Shown piece by piece: positions 1-10,410 of a stretch of DNA of 64,000 nt (position 1 is the stretch's first letter; the number at the start of each line of letters is the position of its first letter). The notes under the pieces are model-generated. The model was not told where the DNA came from and ran no database searches. It saw nothing but the letters and a program-made list of their open reading frames with translations. Source of the DNA: Pyricularia pennisetigena (lineage: Eukaryota; Ascomycota; Sordariomycetes; Magnaporthales; Pyriculariaceae); NCBI RefSeq assembly GCF_004337985.1, contig NC_043742.1:7316641-7380640 (forward strand), given 5' to 3'. The translations under genes and the position numbers were made by a program.

Positions 1-1871
1 CTTGCCAGTGACGTCGTGCACGCCAAGGCTAGAGTTCGACCTCCTGGCGCTCATGCAATCCAAGATGTTCTGCATGTGAACAACCGAGCGACCGTTGATA
101 ATCTCGAGGTATGATGCGTGAGCATCGATTTGGTGCCTGACATCGGCCCTGGTCTCACGTGGAAGGGCGGCAAACATGGCGGATAGAGGCGCAGACATGT
201 CTCCCGCTGCACCTCTGCAGTATGATTCGTGACCATGCCCGGTGTTTATGTCCCCGTAAGTGTATCCCTTGGCTGGAGATGAGCTGGGGGAAGCGGAATT
301 TCTCCTGAACTCCCGGATCGAGTTGTGGGCCCATGTCCGGAATTCCTCTCTTGGGCCAGGACACTCCTTGCCCAAAAGATGCAGCCACCTGTAGAGCCTT
401 GAGCGATTCCGCATCAAAAGATCTACAAAGTCGGTGATGGTGGCCACCTGGGACTTGGTGCCCTTGGCTGTCTCTATCATCTCTCCTAGGAAAGCCTCTA
501 TATCGCCAATGGTTTCATGCAGCGGCACTCTGGAGTGAACTTCCCGAATCACTGGCTCGTAAGCGCCCATGAGATCCCGGAATAATTGCGTCATTAGATC
601 GGGCCTGGAGCGACACAGGACGCGAGAGATCTCCTCCCGGTCCCGAATCGATAGGCGGGCCGAATAATAGTCCAACAAGGCACTATGCTCGGCGTCTGAG
701 ATGGAGCAGTTTTGATGTTGGGATTGGAGGATAGCGATGATGATGGATTTACCCTCAGATATGCTCATCCCACGCAGTTTATCCTGCTCGTCTCGTGAAA
801 GTCTGACATGTTCGTCGATTGCGGCAAGTTGCTCTTTTGTCGGGCCATTCTTTGACTTCTTAACATGATCGATTGTTTTTTTGAAGTCGGAGCAGTCCCA
901 TGACAGGGTCAACGAAATGATCCTTGCGGTTTTATGTGTCTTGTCAGAATCCTGCTTATAGGGTCTGTCCTCTGTCCTGGATTTTTTTTCCTATTTGCTT
1001 ACCTCTGCAACAAATTCATGCCATCGTCAGCGTCTGTTGTCACACCGATCCAGTTGGAAACAGATCCAATGCTCAACTTGGATAAGAGCAGCTTGACAAG
1101 CCCGTTCAACATCGTCGCGGCGTTCCCTATCCGCAGCGTTTGCTTGATCATGACCCAAGGAAGCATCTTGTACATGCTATCAAGGAGCTTGAGTATGTAC
1201 GGCCCCTCAGACGAGACAACAAAGACCTGGTGTAAGACGGTCGCCAAGTGCATGACGATATAGTGCGCTGCAGCCTCGGCGGCAGCTGAATGCTCTTCAA
1301 GGTTGCCACTGACTTTTGCAGCATGATCGAAGAGTTCGTCGATCAGGTTACCGTACACCAGCTCCTGCACCACGTCATCCCAGGCCTTGATGAGACTCTG
1401 CGCGCTGTCCAAGTTGTAGACGTTGGACCTCAGACTTCTGGTGTTCTCAACATTTCGTTGAACGCCGCCAAGCTGACCCCGAGCTACAAGCTCCAGTATG
1501 GATGAGAATACTGTGCATAGCGTTTTGCGGGTGCCGAGAGTGCCCTTGTCGTAGCTTTCAGACAGGTTGGCCGCGGCCAAGTTCTCAAAGATGCCTTGCA
1601 GCTGGACGCTCCAGAAGGAGTTGGGTAGGGACCGCAAAGCGAAAATTTCCGTAACGAAGGTGGCCAGTAACTGCTGGATGATGGGAGCGGCGGGTTTGGT
1701 TGCATGTACCAGGCTGCCATCCTTGATTCTTTTGGCAAAAGGATAGCCAATATTTGCAGGCGTGTCCGGATACCTAAGGTCAACAAACTCGCTATAGGTT
1801 TCATAGTGGGTCAATATATCAAAAAGAGCGTGTAGTTCTGCCGCCGAGAGATGTGCGTTGGTGTCTGACAT
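1..1871 (-). CDS. PX-associated (PXB/DUF3818) domain protein, 3' end cut by window edge
   Basis: The ATG is at 1871. The first 290 residues have the layout of the fungal PX-protein family with an N-terminal PXB domain (SAAELHALFDILTHYETYSEF near residue 10) and a downstream DUF3818 helical region; yeast Ypr097w is the kind of relative I have in mind. An intron fits 923-1002 on the minus strand: donor GTAAGC, a CTGAC branch point, acceptor AAG. It joins two open frames in phase and the second exon stays open to position 1. The lipid-binding PX domain itself would lie beyond the window edge and is not seen. By family the protein should be a membrane-peripheral phosphoinositide or lipid-transfer factor, but this is inferred. 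The call rests on the N-terminal pattern only. Confidence 0.72.
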
Positions 1872-3802
1872 TCTTTCAAAAACAAAGTGCTTGATTTCTT
1901 TAGTATAATAATGTCTTGTAACCTTGAGTTGTCCTTGACAGCCTCTCTACAGGACATGAATTGGAGGCTCTTGGACATAAAGTATTTTTTGGAGAAGAGG
2001 TGAGCCACTGCTGTTGCCGTACAACGGCCAAAAGAAAAGCCAACCGAAGACTGGGTATCCTTGATATTGAAGCGCCCTCCACTGTCAATAATGATGTACG
2101 TATGTAGTAGAAGGTTACTATTTATAAAAAAAAATAAAGCCATGCAGTTGCAGGAAAGAGGATGAGTTTTACTTCATCTGATATGATCAGAGTCCGGCTG
2201 AACGAATACCTTTTGAGACTCGTGAACATCTGCGCCTGCTGTCCAACCGGGTTTGAAAGTCCAAGCGAAAGCAAAACAATACCGTAAATTGTCGAGTGCG
2301 GGGAACACTCATTTTTATCAGCAGTATTTGCTGTCATCAGGAAGAATACACATGAAATTGTTGCTAATTCTGGAAAAACAGCACGTGAAGCATGGGAATC
2401 TAGAAATCACCTGAAAGGTTATGTAGACTTGGCAGTGGGGTTGTCCAGTGGACTAGAACACAAACAAAAAGCGATCCTCACGAGATTAAGAGTATGGTAT
2501 GGTAGTGAGAAAAAAAGAAAAAAAAAAAAGAAAAAGAAGAAAAAAACTGTACTCACGGTCTCGCATGGAGGTCTCAATCAAGAGTAAGAGAATACGCGTT
2601 GATGCTTATGAAACACTGGTGGTTGTCTCGCTGCACAAAAGACATGAACTGCAGGTGCCGAGGCTGAATTCACTTGTCCAGTCTATTCCCTCGAGTATAG
2701 GGTCATGTAGGGGTGGGGACATGGGATGTAATGAGGCGCAATACGCGGCTACTGTCGTCTGCGCCATGACAGACAAGGCGACAAGATGAGGCGAGATGTT
2801 ACTAAAATTGTAACCGGTTCTGACTCTCTCGTCAAAATGGTCTTTTACATAGCAAGCTAAACACGTATTTGTGCAAAAGAATCAAGTCGGAAAATCAGCA
2901 AGTGGCCAATCATGGTGCGGCGGTAGGGCCCTTATAAAATGCAAATGAGACGAAAGTGTCACGCAATGCATATGCAACAAGCACGACCTCCGTGCTTAGG
3001 TGAACCAAGTATGTAGCAGTAGGCTCGTAAGGTGACTTTTAGGCAAGAGGTAGGACTGGAGACAACCTTACTCTGTACCTTAGTCTAGGTCTATAATAGT
3101 TGAAGAAGATGAAAAAGCTACAGAGTAAGACAACCCGCAGGGACTTACTTCAGCTAGTGCAGGGGTAGCAAAATATTTTACTTTGTAGTACATTCCTACT
3201 TTTGCTACTACAGGTGCTTTAGGCCTCTAGTCTAGCTGGTAAGCGCACTACTATAGGCACGTTAGTTGCAAACCGGGCGGCAATTGGTATCAAAAACATA
3301 AAAATGAACGAACATAGTTGTGGATAGAAACATAGAAACCAGATTCGTTTATTTAGAATTTACTCCTCGATGAAAATTCCCATCAGACTCGAATATGCAA
3401 GATGGGCAGGCATTATGCATCACTATCGAAGCTAAACAGGTGTAGTGGAGTCTCCCAGGATGGAGAAAAAGCGGTGTCGGTGTCGGAAGCCCTGGTTCTG
3501 TGATGGCATGCCAGAAAAGCTGCCATGGCACTTACTGCAGATACCAGACTATCGACCGGTAATCCTGGTACAATCGGACAAAAAGAATACGGATCACGAT
3601 ATTGGAGCTTGTGTAAACAAAACAGCAAGCATCCTAGTAAACAAATCGGATCGGGAAAACAAAAAGAGGAGCCTCGGAGTTAATGATTGGCAACCAAGGT
3701 GCCACCTAAGCGGTGCATTCCCTGGCGCTGCAGCTTGTGAGCTTCTGGAAAGAGAAGCGTGAGGGGAAGGGAACGGACAAAGAGTGAGGCAGACAGAGGG
3801 AG

Positions 3803-3803
3803 A

Positions 3804-3827
<24 letters not shown>
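3803..3827. repeat. Poly-A homopolymer (25 bp)
   Basis: Uninterrupted run of 25 A followed by AG-rich sequence. It is one of many A/T homopolymers in the intergenic DNA of this window. Confidence 0.9.
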
Positions 3828-3835
<8 letters not shown>

Positions 3836-4231
3836 AGGCTTACTTGGTCGCCTCTGATATGCGGGAGCGACGTCTTAGTTGCAGGTCAAGGCGGGGCAAG
3901 AGAGCGGTCGGGCAGCGAGAGAAAAAAAAAACTTGCTAAGAAGAAAGAGGAAGTAGAGGCGGAAGCGAATAAATAATAGAATCACACGAGCTCTGTTCAG
4001 CTTTCAGAACCTGATCTTGTATCTCTTCCCTCCATTTACGGGACTTCCCTCCCTCATCACCAACTTGTATCTAGGAGCACGAGTGGGCAAAAGAGATGGC
4101 AGCCGGCCCTCGGCGACAAAGAGAAAACAATTCTACAGACAGGAGACCTGAGCTCAAGCTCTGAACCCGGCAATTGAGTGGGGCGAGAACGGCACCTCTA
4201 CCGGTGCTCTTGCCGGCCCTTGAGGCCTGGC

Positions 4232-4260
4232 TTTTTTTTTTTTTTTTTTTTTTTTTTTTT
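4232..4260. repeat. Poly-T homopolymer (29 bp)
   Basis: Uninterrupted run of 29 T about 630 bp upstream of the PRA1-like start codon, within its probable promoter or 5' leader. Confidence 0.9.
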
Positions 4261-4887
4261 GTCCTTCATCTCTTCCAGTGCAGACTTTGCTGCCTAGAGA
4301 GGCTGACGACCTCTCAATTGTGTTCCTTCTCCTTCACCAACATCATCCCCGGCTTTCTCATAGGCAACGAAAAGCGTCGTGTTGAAGTGCGTGGCTGTCT
4401 TCTGCCGAGACACGACCTGCCCATTTTCGGCTGGGTCTGGTTGCCTAATTGCTCTAAAAGTATGCGGCCCTTACTCTCCTGGCGTGGCTTCGCCGTTAGT
4501 GTTCACTTACGTTTCGTTTCGGGCTCCACGCCTAAACTGGCCAATCTGACGTCGCCAAAAATAGAGACTAATTTTTTTTTTTGACAGATTACAACCAATT
4601 GCTTCCGAGAAGAACCAGAGGCACCAACATCGACAAGGCCACGACGACGCGATCTACCTGCAATCCAATTTTCTCTCATCAATTCACTCACAGCTCTGCA
4701 CCACACATTGGTTCAACTCTTAAACTACTTTACTCCCGATCGCCAAGCCATCACGTTTACTGAACTGCCTTACTACTTCCTTCTCAGGAATCTCCATCTT
4801 TGTACCGAATTACCGTGATTATCAACGGTGGAACATCGACTGCATAACAACAAACAAACCCGTTTTTTTCCCCCCCATACCGCCGAA

Positions 4888-5418
4888 ATGTCTCGCATTC
4901 AGATTCCCCTCGACGTCCTGACGTCGCGCCTCAACCTCTCGGAGCGCTTCTCGGGTCTCAACTCTAGCAGCTTAACCGGCCGCTTCTCCAACCTCAGGCC
5001 CCTATCCGAGTTCTTCGACTTCAAGCGTCTTTCCAAGCCGCAGAACTTTGGCGAGGTTCAGTCCCGTGTCAATTACAACCTCAGCTACTTTAGCAGCAAC
5101 TACAGCGTTATTTTTGTTATGCTCTGCATTTACACTCTGCTGACGAACTGGTGGCTGCTCTTCGACATCATCTTTGTCACCCTCGGCATGTTCCTCATCG
5201 GCAAGCTTGACGGCCGTGACCTTGAGATTGGTACCTTCAAAGCCTCGCCCAGCCAGCTCTACACCGGACTGCTGGTCATCGCGATACCGGTTGGCTTGAT
5301 TGCCTCGCCCTTCTCTACCATTGCCTGGCTGATCGGAGCCAGCGGTGTCACCATCATCGGCCACGCTGCCCTGATGGACAAACCTATCGATGAGGCTTTT
5401 TCTGGGGAGGCGGTCTAG
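4888..5418 (+). CDS. PRA1 family prenylated Rab acceptor (Yip3-like)
   Basis: An intronless 176-residue protein. The cytosolic N-terminus (about residues 1-70, including SRFNL-like and FFDFKRLSKP segments) is followed by two long hydrophobic hairpins at about 71-105 and 123-160, the four-segment layout of PRA1/Yip3 proteins; the length matches the family. These proteins bind prenylated Rab GTPases and help load them on ER-Golgi membranes, antagonising GDI. I chose the ATG at 4888 (context CGAAATGTC) because the in-frame extension starting at 4828 has unrelated composition and no family match. The next gene runs in the same direction, with its safest ATG 257 bp beyond the stop codon. Confidence 0.88.
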   Translation: MSRIQIPLDVLTSRLNLSERFSGLNSSSLTGRFSNLRPLSEFFDFKRLSKPQNFGEVQSRVNYNLSYFSSNYSVIFVMLCIYTLLTNWWLLFDIIFVTLGMFLIGKLDGRDLEIGTFKASPSQLYTGLLVIAIPVGLIASPFSTIAWLIGASGVTIIGHAALMDKPIDEAFSGEAV

Positions 5419-5675
5419 ATGGTCGGCCGCGAGCTCCCGAATTTGCGCCCCATGGGGGAAGACCATCGAGGCGCGGTCGGAGGAGGTATGGCGGCGCCGC
5501 CGGGGAAGGGGACGATGCGTGGACTGGTGTTGGCGGTGCCGGCCGCAATAGAGTAGAGGAATTGGGTAGCGACGTCGACGACCAGGGTGCTCTTGTCGCT
5601 GACGTCCGGGGCGTTGGGTTTTCTACATCTTCGCGGCGTTTTGCCAGCGATTCACTGCGTTTTACAGGTATAGAT

Positions 5676-6830
5676 ATGGGAGAGCGGGCTGGTAATCAGT
5701 CATCACGACGGGCGGAGAACGCCCAAAATTCATCAGAAGAAGACGAGGATGAGGATGAGGACGAGGATTCTGACGGCGATTGGTCAAACGAAAGTAGCAG
5801 ATCCAGGAGGCGGGAAGAGGCATTGTTCGAGTCTGCGATGACGAGAATACGACAGGCCAGGGCTCAAGGGAGAGTCGACGTTGACTTGACGCGGGCAGAG
5901 CTGGAGGCTGTCAACCGCATGACAGAGCGAAAGCGTAGAGAGGCAGAGCGGCGGAGGAGAGAGGAGCAACAACAGCAACGAGTATCGATCCCGATATCTC
6001 AATTGGATCCGTCTAGTTTCGAGGATCTGTTGGAAGACGAGCCTTCGTCGCGCCAACCATCTCCTCCTCAGGTCGATGATCGACAAGGCTACCCGCCAGT
6101 CGGTTATTTCCCGGCCCCCAAAGGCCGCCAGCGCTCATCCACCACGTCGTCGCGAGCTACAGCTGCTCATGGCCGCATTCCATACGACCGTGATGTGTCA
6201 CCCGACGCGTACTCTGCGGCCGCCCGGCCAAGGTCTCGCCGTGAGGACACTTCTCCATTCAGGTATTCTTACGTTTCACAAAACCACCCGCCGCCAGCGA
6301 TTAGGCATTCATCCGACCCCAACCGTGCTCGCGGCTCACGCGTGCCATCTCCCCGGGATCCAGATGAAATGCATCATCTGTCAAATACATCGGCACCTAC
6401 GCTGCACAATGGCTCAACTGTCGACCCCTTCCAGTACATGTCGCCGACTTCCGCAGGTCCGCGCGCGCCACCATTGGGCGCTGCGGCTGCGGCCCGCCGG
6501 CGTATCTCTGTCTCCAACCCGACCCCTGCTGCAGCTGGGGGACGGAGCCGGGGTGGTTCCAGACGGGTCAGTCCTGACGCGACCGAAGAGTCGAGTGGGG
6601 ACGACACGGCAAGTGACGACTACAGCCATGGAGCGCGTGTAGCACCGCCGACGACGAGGCGAGCTGCGCGCGAGCCGCCTGTAATCGTTGAGGAAACCCG
6701 CGTGCAGACGCCAGAGCCGCGACGTTCGAGCCGATCCAAGGCATCAAGCAAGTCGCCTGCGAAACGGAAGCCGGCTGGTAGTAGTAGCAATACTACCAAC
6801 AGCAGTAGTCGCAGCAAGAAGAAGCGGTGA
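5676..6830 (+). CDS. Unknown, intrinsically disordered charged protein
   Basis: From the ATG at 5676 this encodes 384 residues; the open frame extends upstream without an ATG. An acidic run of Glu/Asp is at about residues 20-32, then an Arg/Glu-rich probable helix (RRREEALFESAMTRIRQARA, then ERKRREAERRR), a short hydrophobic-acidic motif (SIPISQLDPSSFEDLLEDEP) that looks like the conserved core, and a long Ser/Pro/Arg/Ala-rich tail ending in a Lys/Arg cluster suited to nuclear import. No enzymatic domain is visible and I do not recognise the family. A possible extra first exon starts at the ATG at 5419, directly after the PRA1 stop codon: splicing 5485 to 5668 (donor GTATGG, acceptor ACAG) keeps the frame. 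The true N-terminus is therefore open. Confidence 0.6.
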   Translation: MGERAGNQSSRRAENAQNSSEEDEDEDEDEDSDGDWSNESSRSRRREEALFESAMTRIRQARAQGRVDVDLTRAELEAVNRMTERKRREAERRRREEQQQQRVSIPISQLDPSSFEDLLEDEPSSRQPSPPQVDDRQGYPPVGYFPAPKGRQRSSTTSSRATAAHGRIPYDRDVSPDAYSAAARPRSRREDTSPFRYSYVSQNHPPPAIRHSSDPNRARGSRVPSPRDPDEMHHLSNTSAPTLHNGSTVDPFQYMSPTSAGPRAPPLGAAAAARRRISVSNPTPAAAGGRSRGGSRRVSPDATEESSGDDTASDDYSHGARVAPPTTRRAAREPPVIVEETRVQTPEPRRSSRSKASSKSPAKRKPAGSSSNTTNSSSRSKKKR

Positions 6831-7354
6831 CTCGCGGCCAAAGTTGCGGTCTGGTGCTCTGTTAGTGGCACCGATGGGCAGAAATCGTCTTCTCGACGTC
6901 GTGACTGAAAGTCTTTGGCTCTTGAACGAAAAATCGTGTTTGGACATCTTGCTTGGGTTTGGGAAAAGTTTCTCTGGGCTCATAATCTCTCTCTCTCTTT
7001 TTCTGACTGATACCTTACCTGTAATCTGATTCATAGACTTGTTGCTTTAGCTCACAATTTCATGTTATTAATTATTCTTGCTTGCCCATTTTTCCTGTTT
7101 TCTTTTTCTTTTTAAACTCTTCGCCTAGTATTGCTGATGGCACCCAGCTATCACTGTTTAGGAGGCGACTGACTTGTGATTTACGGTCTGAGCAGCCAAG
7201 AAGCATTTGATCATAAAATCCATTACCCCAAAAAGTCTACCGCAAACTCTGGCGCTTGACTGCGACAATCCTAGAAACGCCAATATAGCCAAGAAACCCC
7301 AACACAAGGACGAAACAAGGCATAATTACAGTAAAAACGGTCGGAAAACACATG
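6831..7354. other. Convergent intergenic region
   Basis: About 520 bp between two convergent unknown genes. It is T-rich and contains a CT dinucleotide stretch near 6985. It probably holds both 3' UTRs; no gene or RNA was recognised. Confidence 0.6.
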
Positions 7355-8287
7355 TCAGGAAAACATCTTTGCCACATTTCCCATCCAATCACCGCCGCCA
7401 CCACCACCATTGAACGAGCTCCCAAAGCTCCCCAACGCCCCATACAGCAAGTCATCGTCCCCATTCCGGTCTACCGTCCGCCTTTCCCAGCTTCGCTCAC
7501 CGTCCCAACCCCTCGCCACGCTGACGCTGGCCGCACCGGCGCCGGCACCACTGGCCATCCGCACAGCCTCACCGACCAGACCTATGCTGTCGCCAGCCAT
7601 CGCCTTCGCCCCGAGACCCAGCATGCTCTCGAGAGCCGGGGGCATGCGCAGCCCAAACCGGGCCAGCAGCGCGGTCAGGGCCCCGCCGGTGATGAGGGGC
7701 ATCACAACGAGCATGAAGACCTTATAAGGGTGGCGCTTGGCGTAGTGGACGAGGTCGCGAAGTAGACGCTTGAGCTTCTTGTAGGCGCGCTGCATGAAGT
7801 TTTGGCGCGGGGAACGTTTGTAGTATGATGGAGAGCGGCCTGTGTCGGGGGGGGCAACGCAAGGGTGCCACTCTGTCAGTACTTGAAGCGGATATTTTGA
7901 TTTCTTTTTATTTTTTGGTTTTTTTTTTTTTTTCTTCTCTTCCTCCCTCTTGTTCAGTGGCAATAAAAACTCGCAAAATGACTTACCGCCGCCGAACCCA
8001 AAGATACTACCCCGGCTAGCATTCCCTAGGTTGAAAAAGCTGCCCCGGCTGGCGTTGTTCTTGTGATAGTGGCTGTCTCCTCCCAGGCCGAAGAAGGATG
8101 ACCGGGATGAGTTGCGTTTGTGGTAGTCACCGCCGCCGAAAATACTCGCGGCGATGCCCGGAGAGCGCGATCTGGACCGGTCGCGGCGGCTGCTGCTCTT
8201 GTGATGCTTGTGCGACGAGGACCGGTGCTTGCGGGAAGAGGACTGGGTCCCGGACATGGCCGAGGCGGCGTCGTCGAATAGACCCAT
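7355..8287 (-). CDS. Conserved-looking unknown protein with one membrane segment
   Basis: Two exons (8287-7987 and 7839-7355) give 261 residues. The intron 7840-7986 has donor GTAAGT and acceptor CACAG and splits a Gly codon; unspliced, the frame would read through a Lys-rich stretch copied from a poly-A tract. The N-terminus (MGLFDDAASAMSG) leads into a Ser/Arg/His/Lys-rich disordered part with repeated SFFGLGG/SFFNLG/SIFGFGG units, then a strongly basic helix (YKRSPRQNFMQRAYKKLKRL), one hydrophobic segment (FMLVVMPLITGGALTALLA) and a Gly-rich tail. The repeat units and the basic helix before the membrane segment look selected. No function can be assigned. It is convergent with the upstream unknown gene. 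Confidence 0.62.
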   Translation of the reverse strand: MGLFDDAASAMSGTQSSSRKHRSSSHKHHKSSSRRDRSRSRSPGIAASIFGGGDYHKRNSSRSSFFGLGGDSHYHKNNASRGSFFNLGNASRGSIFGFGGGKSFCEFLLPLNKREEEKKKKKKPKNKKKSKYPLQVLTEWHPCVAPPDTGRSPSYYKRSPRQNFMQRAYKKLKRLLRDLVHYAKRHPYKVFMLVVMPLITGGALTALLARFGLRMPPALESMLGLGAKAMAGDSIGLVGEAVRMASGAGAGAASVSVARGWDGERSWERRTVDRNGDDDLLYGALGSFGSSFNGGGGGGDWMGNVAKMFS

Positions 8288-9184
8288 TGTGGATTGGCTG
8301 CGAAGGACAGGGTTTTTGCTTTGCGAGGGACCAGGCTGATTCTGTTGGGCTGCTCGCACGTGGATGCGCCCTTCCTGGAGTGGTAGGAGATGGATATCAA
8401 GCACAGGTAGCAGCTGGGCTCGAGCTCTACCTAGCGAGGATCGAGGTCCGGGATTATTGTATGTCGTGATATAGTGGCGCCAGCCGCCCAACGCTGCTTC
8501 TTTCCTTTTTTCGTTGCCCTATTTTTAATTTTTTTGAATTTTTTTTTTGCTCCGACCGTTGAAACTAAGGTACGGTAGCTATGGGTAAAGCTTAGGCAAT
8601 GCCCTGTTCAATTGAGCCCAAAGGCTAAGTAATGATGCCCTGCGGCCTGCAAGTCTGATTGCGTGATGGCCGTCTCGGGCTTGCCTTGTCCCCGCCGGGC
8701 TGTTATGGAGGCCAACGGGAATGATTCCTCGCGCAGGTGAATTTTACTCAAAAACGGGTGCGGATGCAAGTAACTGACCATGAGGTTGCGTGGATTGGAC
8801 GAACCTCATCCGTCCCCATTTGCTTGTCGGGGGAGCTTGCAAGTTCCAGCTGCAGGGGTCTGTCCCGCCACTCTTATTTCTTCACCGCTTGCTTTTTTTA
8901 GCTTGGTATCAACCAAAACCCCGGCGTTGATCCCCTCAAATTTTGGGGCATACTTGGCAGACATGCAGACCCGGCAGAGATCAACTGACTCGGACGAACT
9001 GCATAAGTTGGTGGGTTCACTGAGACTTTTGTGCCCGTACCTTGAATAATTTTAATCCCAATTGGACGAGGCGATTGTGATCACCGGCTAAGTAAGCATC
9101 ATATATATCCCGAGACAGTCAAAAACACAACCCACACCCAAGACACTGTTCACATACAACGCAATTTCAGCTTCGTTCTACTCA
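8288..9184. other. Intergenic region
   Basis: No supported coding sequence. T-rich tracts lie near 8525-8550 (upstream of the minus-strand unknown gene, so likely its promoter) and short AT repeats near 9100. The open frames here have random composition. Confidence 0.55.
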
Positions 9185-10410
9185 AATGTCTCTCTTCTGC
9201 AGAGCATCTATCAATTCCACGCCAAAGGTCTGGACGTGATCTGGGCCGAGCATTGTGTAGTGAGCACCGCCAACTGCATGGAAGCAAGGGACGGAGGCAC
9301 AAAAATGATGCCACTTGGCCAATTGCAGGTGGATCCATTCGTCGCAGTTGCGGGCTGCCCGTCGCCAGGGAATGTCATGGAAGGCATCGATAACGGCGAC
9401 GACGCCCTCTGGCTCGTATTTTGTTGGCCATGCTTTGCAGATCATAAGCGACGCCAACCCAGCGGTCCAAATCCTGCTTAGATAGAGCCAGGTCCTAAAA
9501 GGTGAGCCTCGTCCGAGGCATTCAGGATACAACGCAGGGCGTCGGCGGGTGGGAGGGCGAGATAAGCTTGGTCCCCCTGTTTCTCGTCGGCAAAATCCTC
9601 GGTAACCAAGGCGAGAAACTGGGCCAGATGCACGAGACAGGCGTTGCGACCCAGCTGCTGCATGTGGTGCCTAATGTGCGGTGGCAGGTTGAAGCTGTCG
9701 AGGAAGGCGACCGTCTCTTCTGCGGCCTCGAGTGCTTTGCTTACCTCGAAGCCCAGCATCTTCCCACAGTTGTACTCAGCGAGCGCGTACGGCCCGCGCG
9801 GTTGCCGCTTCCGGATTGCCACTAGGGCTAGGTAAGTATTCCGTGCCTCGGCGATGGACCCAAACGCCTGCTGGCCGTGGTCAAACCCGCGAGCCCAGAG
9901 CGCGTACACAGGCCGCCTATCGTCCGACTTGGCTATTTCCTGCACTGGCCCGACGAACACAAGCACCTCGCCCACCCCTTCGATGGATTAGCCATAGCGG
10001 CGTTTTATCGCTCTCCGTTTGGAACGCCACGACAAGGTCATACGGCACTGCCCCGCCCTGCCATGCGTATTGTCGTTATTGGTGGCGCCACCGCCGCCGC
10101 AGTCCCTGACGTGCGTCTCAAGCGAGGCCGCGAGACCTTGCACTGTCGGGTGCTTCATCAGTATAATCATTGGCAGCGTCGTGCCCAGTCGCTTATCAAT
10201 TCAGTTCTTCAGCCCGATCAAATAAGTCGACGTAATACCTAGGTTGTAAAAGGGAGAATCAAGCCTCACCGCCGTCTCGTTGACCCCCAGAGTCTTGGCC
10301 ACGTCTTGCATCAGGCTGGCCTCGGCGCCCATGCCGCACTGGAGATGCTCCTCCGGGCTGGTAGCTTGCCTCGATTCGTATACAGCTCTTTCATATCCTT
10401 TTACAGTCAA
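9185..10410 (-). pseudogene. Broken NRPS-like enzyme remnant: carrier (T) plus thioesterase (TE)
   Basis: Translated in pieces on the minus strand, this matches the C-terminal half of fungal A-T-TE NRPS-like synthetases (furanone/quinone/atromentin type). In order: a carrier region with DSPFYNLGITS (10410-10201); a stop codon at about 10201; the continuation KRLGTTLPMIILMKHPTVQGLA in the same frame; a shift to a frame reading DKTPLWLIH near 10000; a second shift near 9985 into VGEVLVF...RPVYALWARGFD; a TE core reaching 9478; and a third shift near 9485 into KYEPEG...FHAVGGAHYTMLGPDH with the TE histidine. The GxSxG nucleophile position reads EYNCG, with Asn where Ser is expected. The adenylation domain is absent upstream. 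The piece is dead as an enzyme. It is not an alternatively spliced gene, since the junctions lack intron signals of normal length. Confidence 0.75.

Larger units (their letters stand above)
1872..4887. other. Intergenic region, no supported gene (3 kb)
   Basis: Only short open frames with low-complexity translations occur here. It holds an A25 run (3803-3827), a T29 run (4232-4260), other A-rich tracts, and a TA-rich patch around 3060-3260 with many CTAG/TAG words and a 9-bp inverted repeat (GTAGCAAAA at 3165 and TTTTGCTAC at 3200). The last several hundred bases are pyrimidine-rich and probably contain the promoter and 5' UTR of the PRA1-like gene, perhaps with a UTR intron. Confidence 0.6.

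Noticed and set aside
2499..2789. Small Lys-rich open frame
   Set aside because: The Lys run is a translated A-rich tract; no ATG context or family.
4174..4584. Open frame with a long Phe run
   Set aside because: The Phe run is the T29 tract; no protein character.
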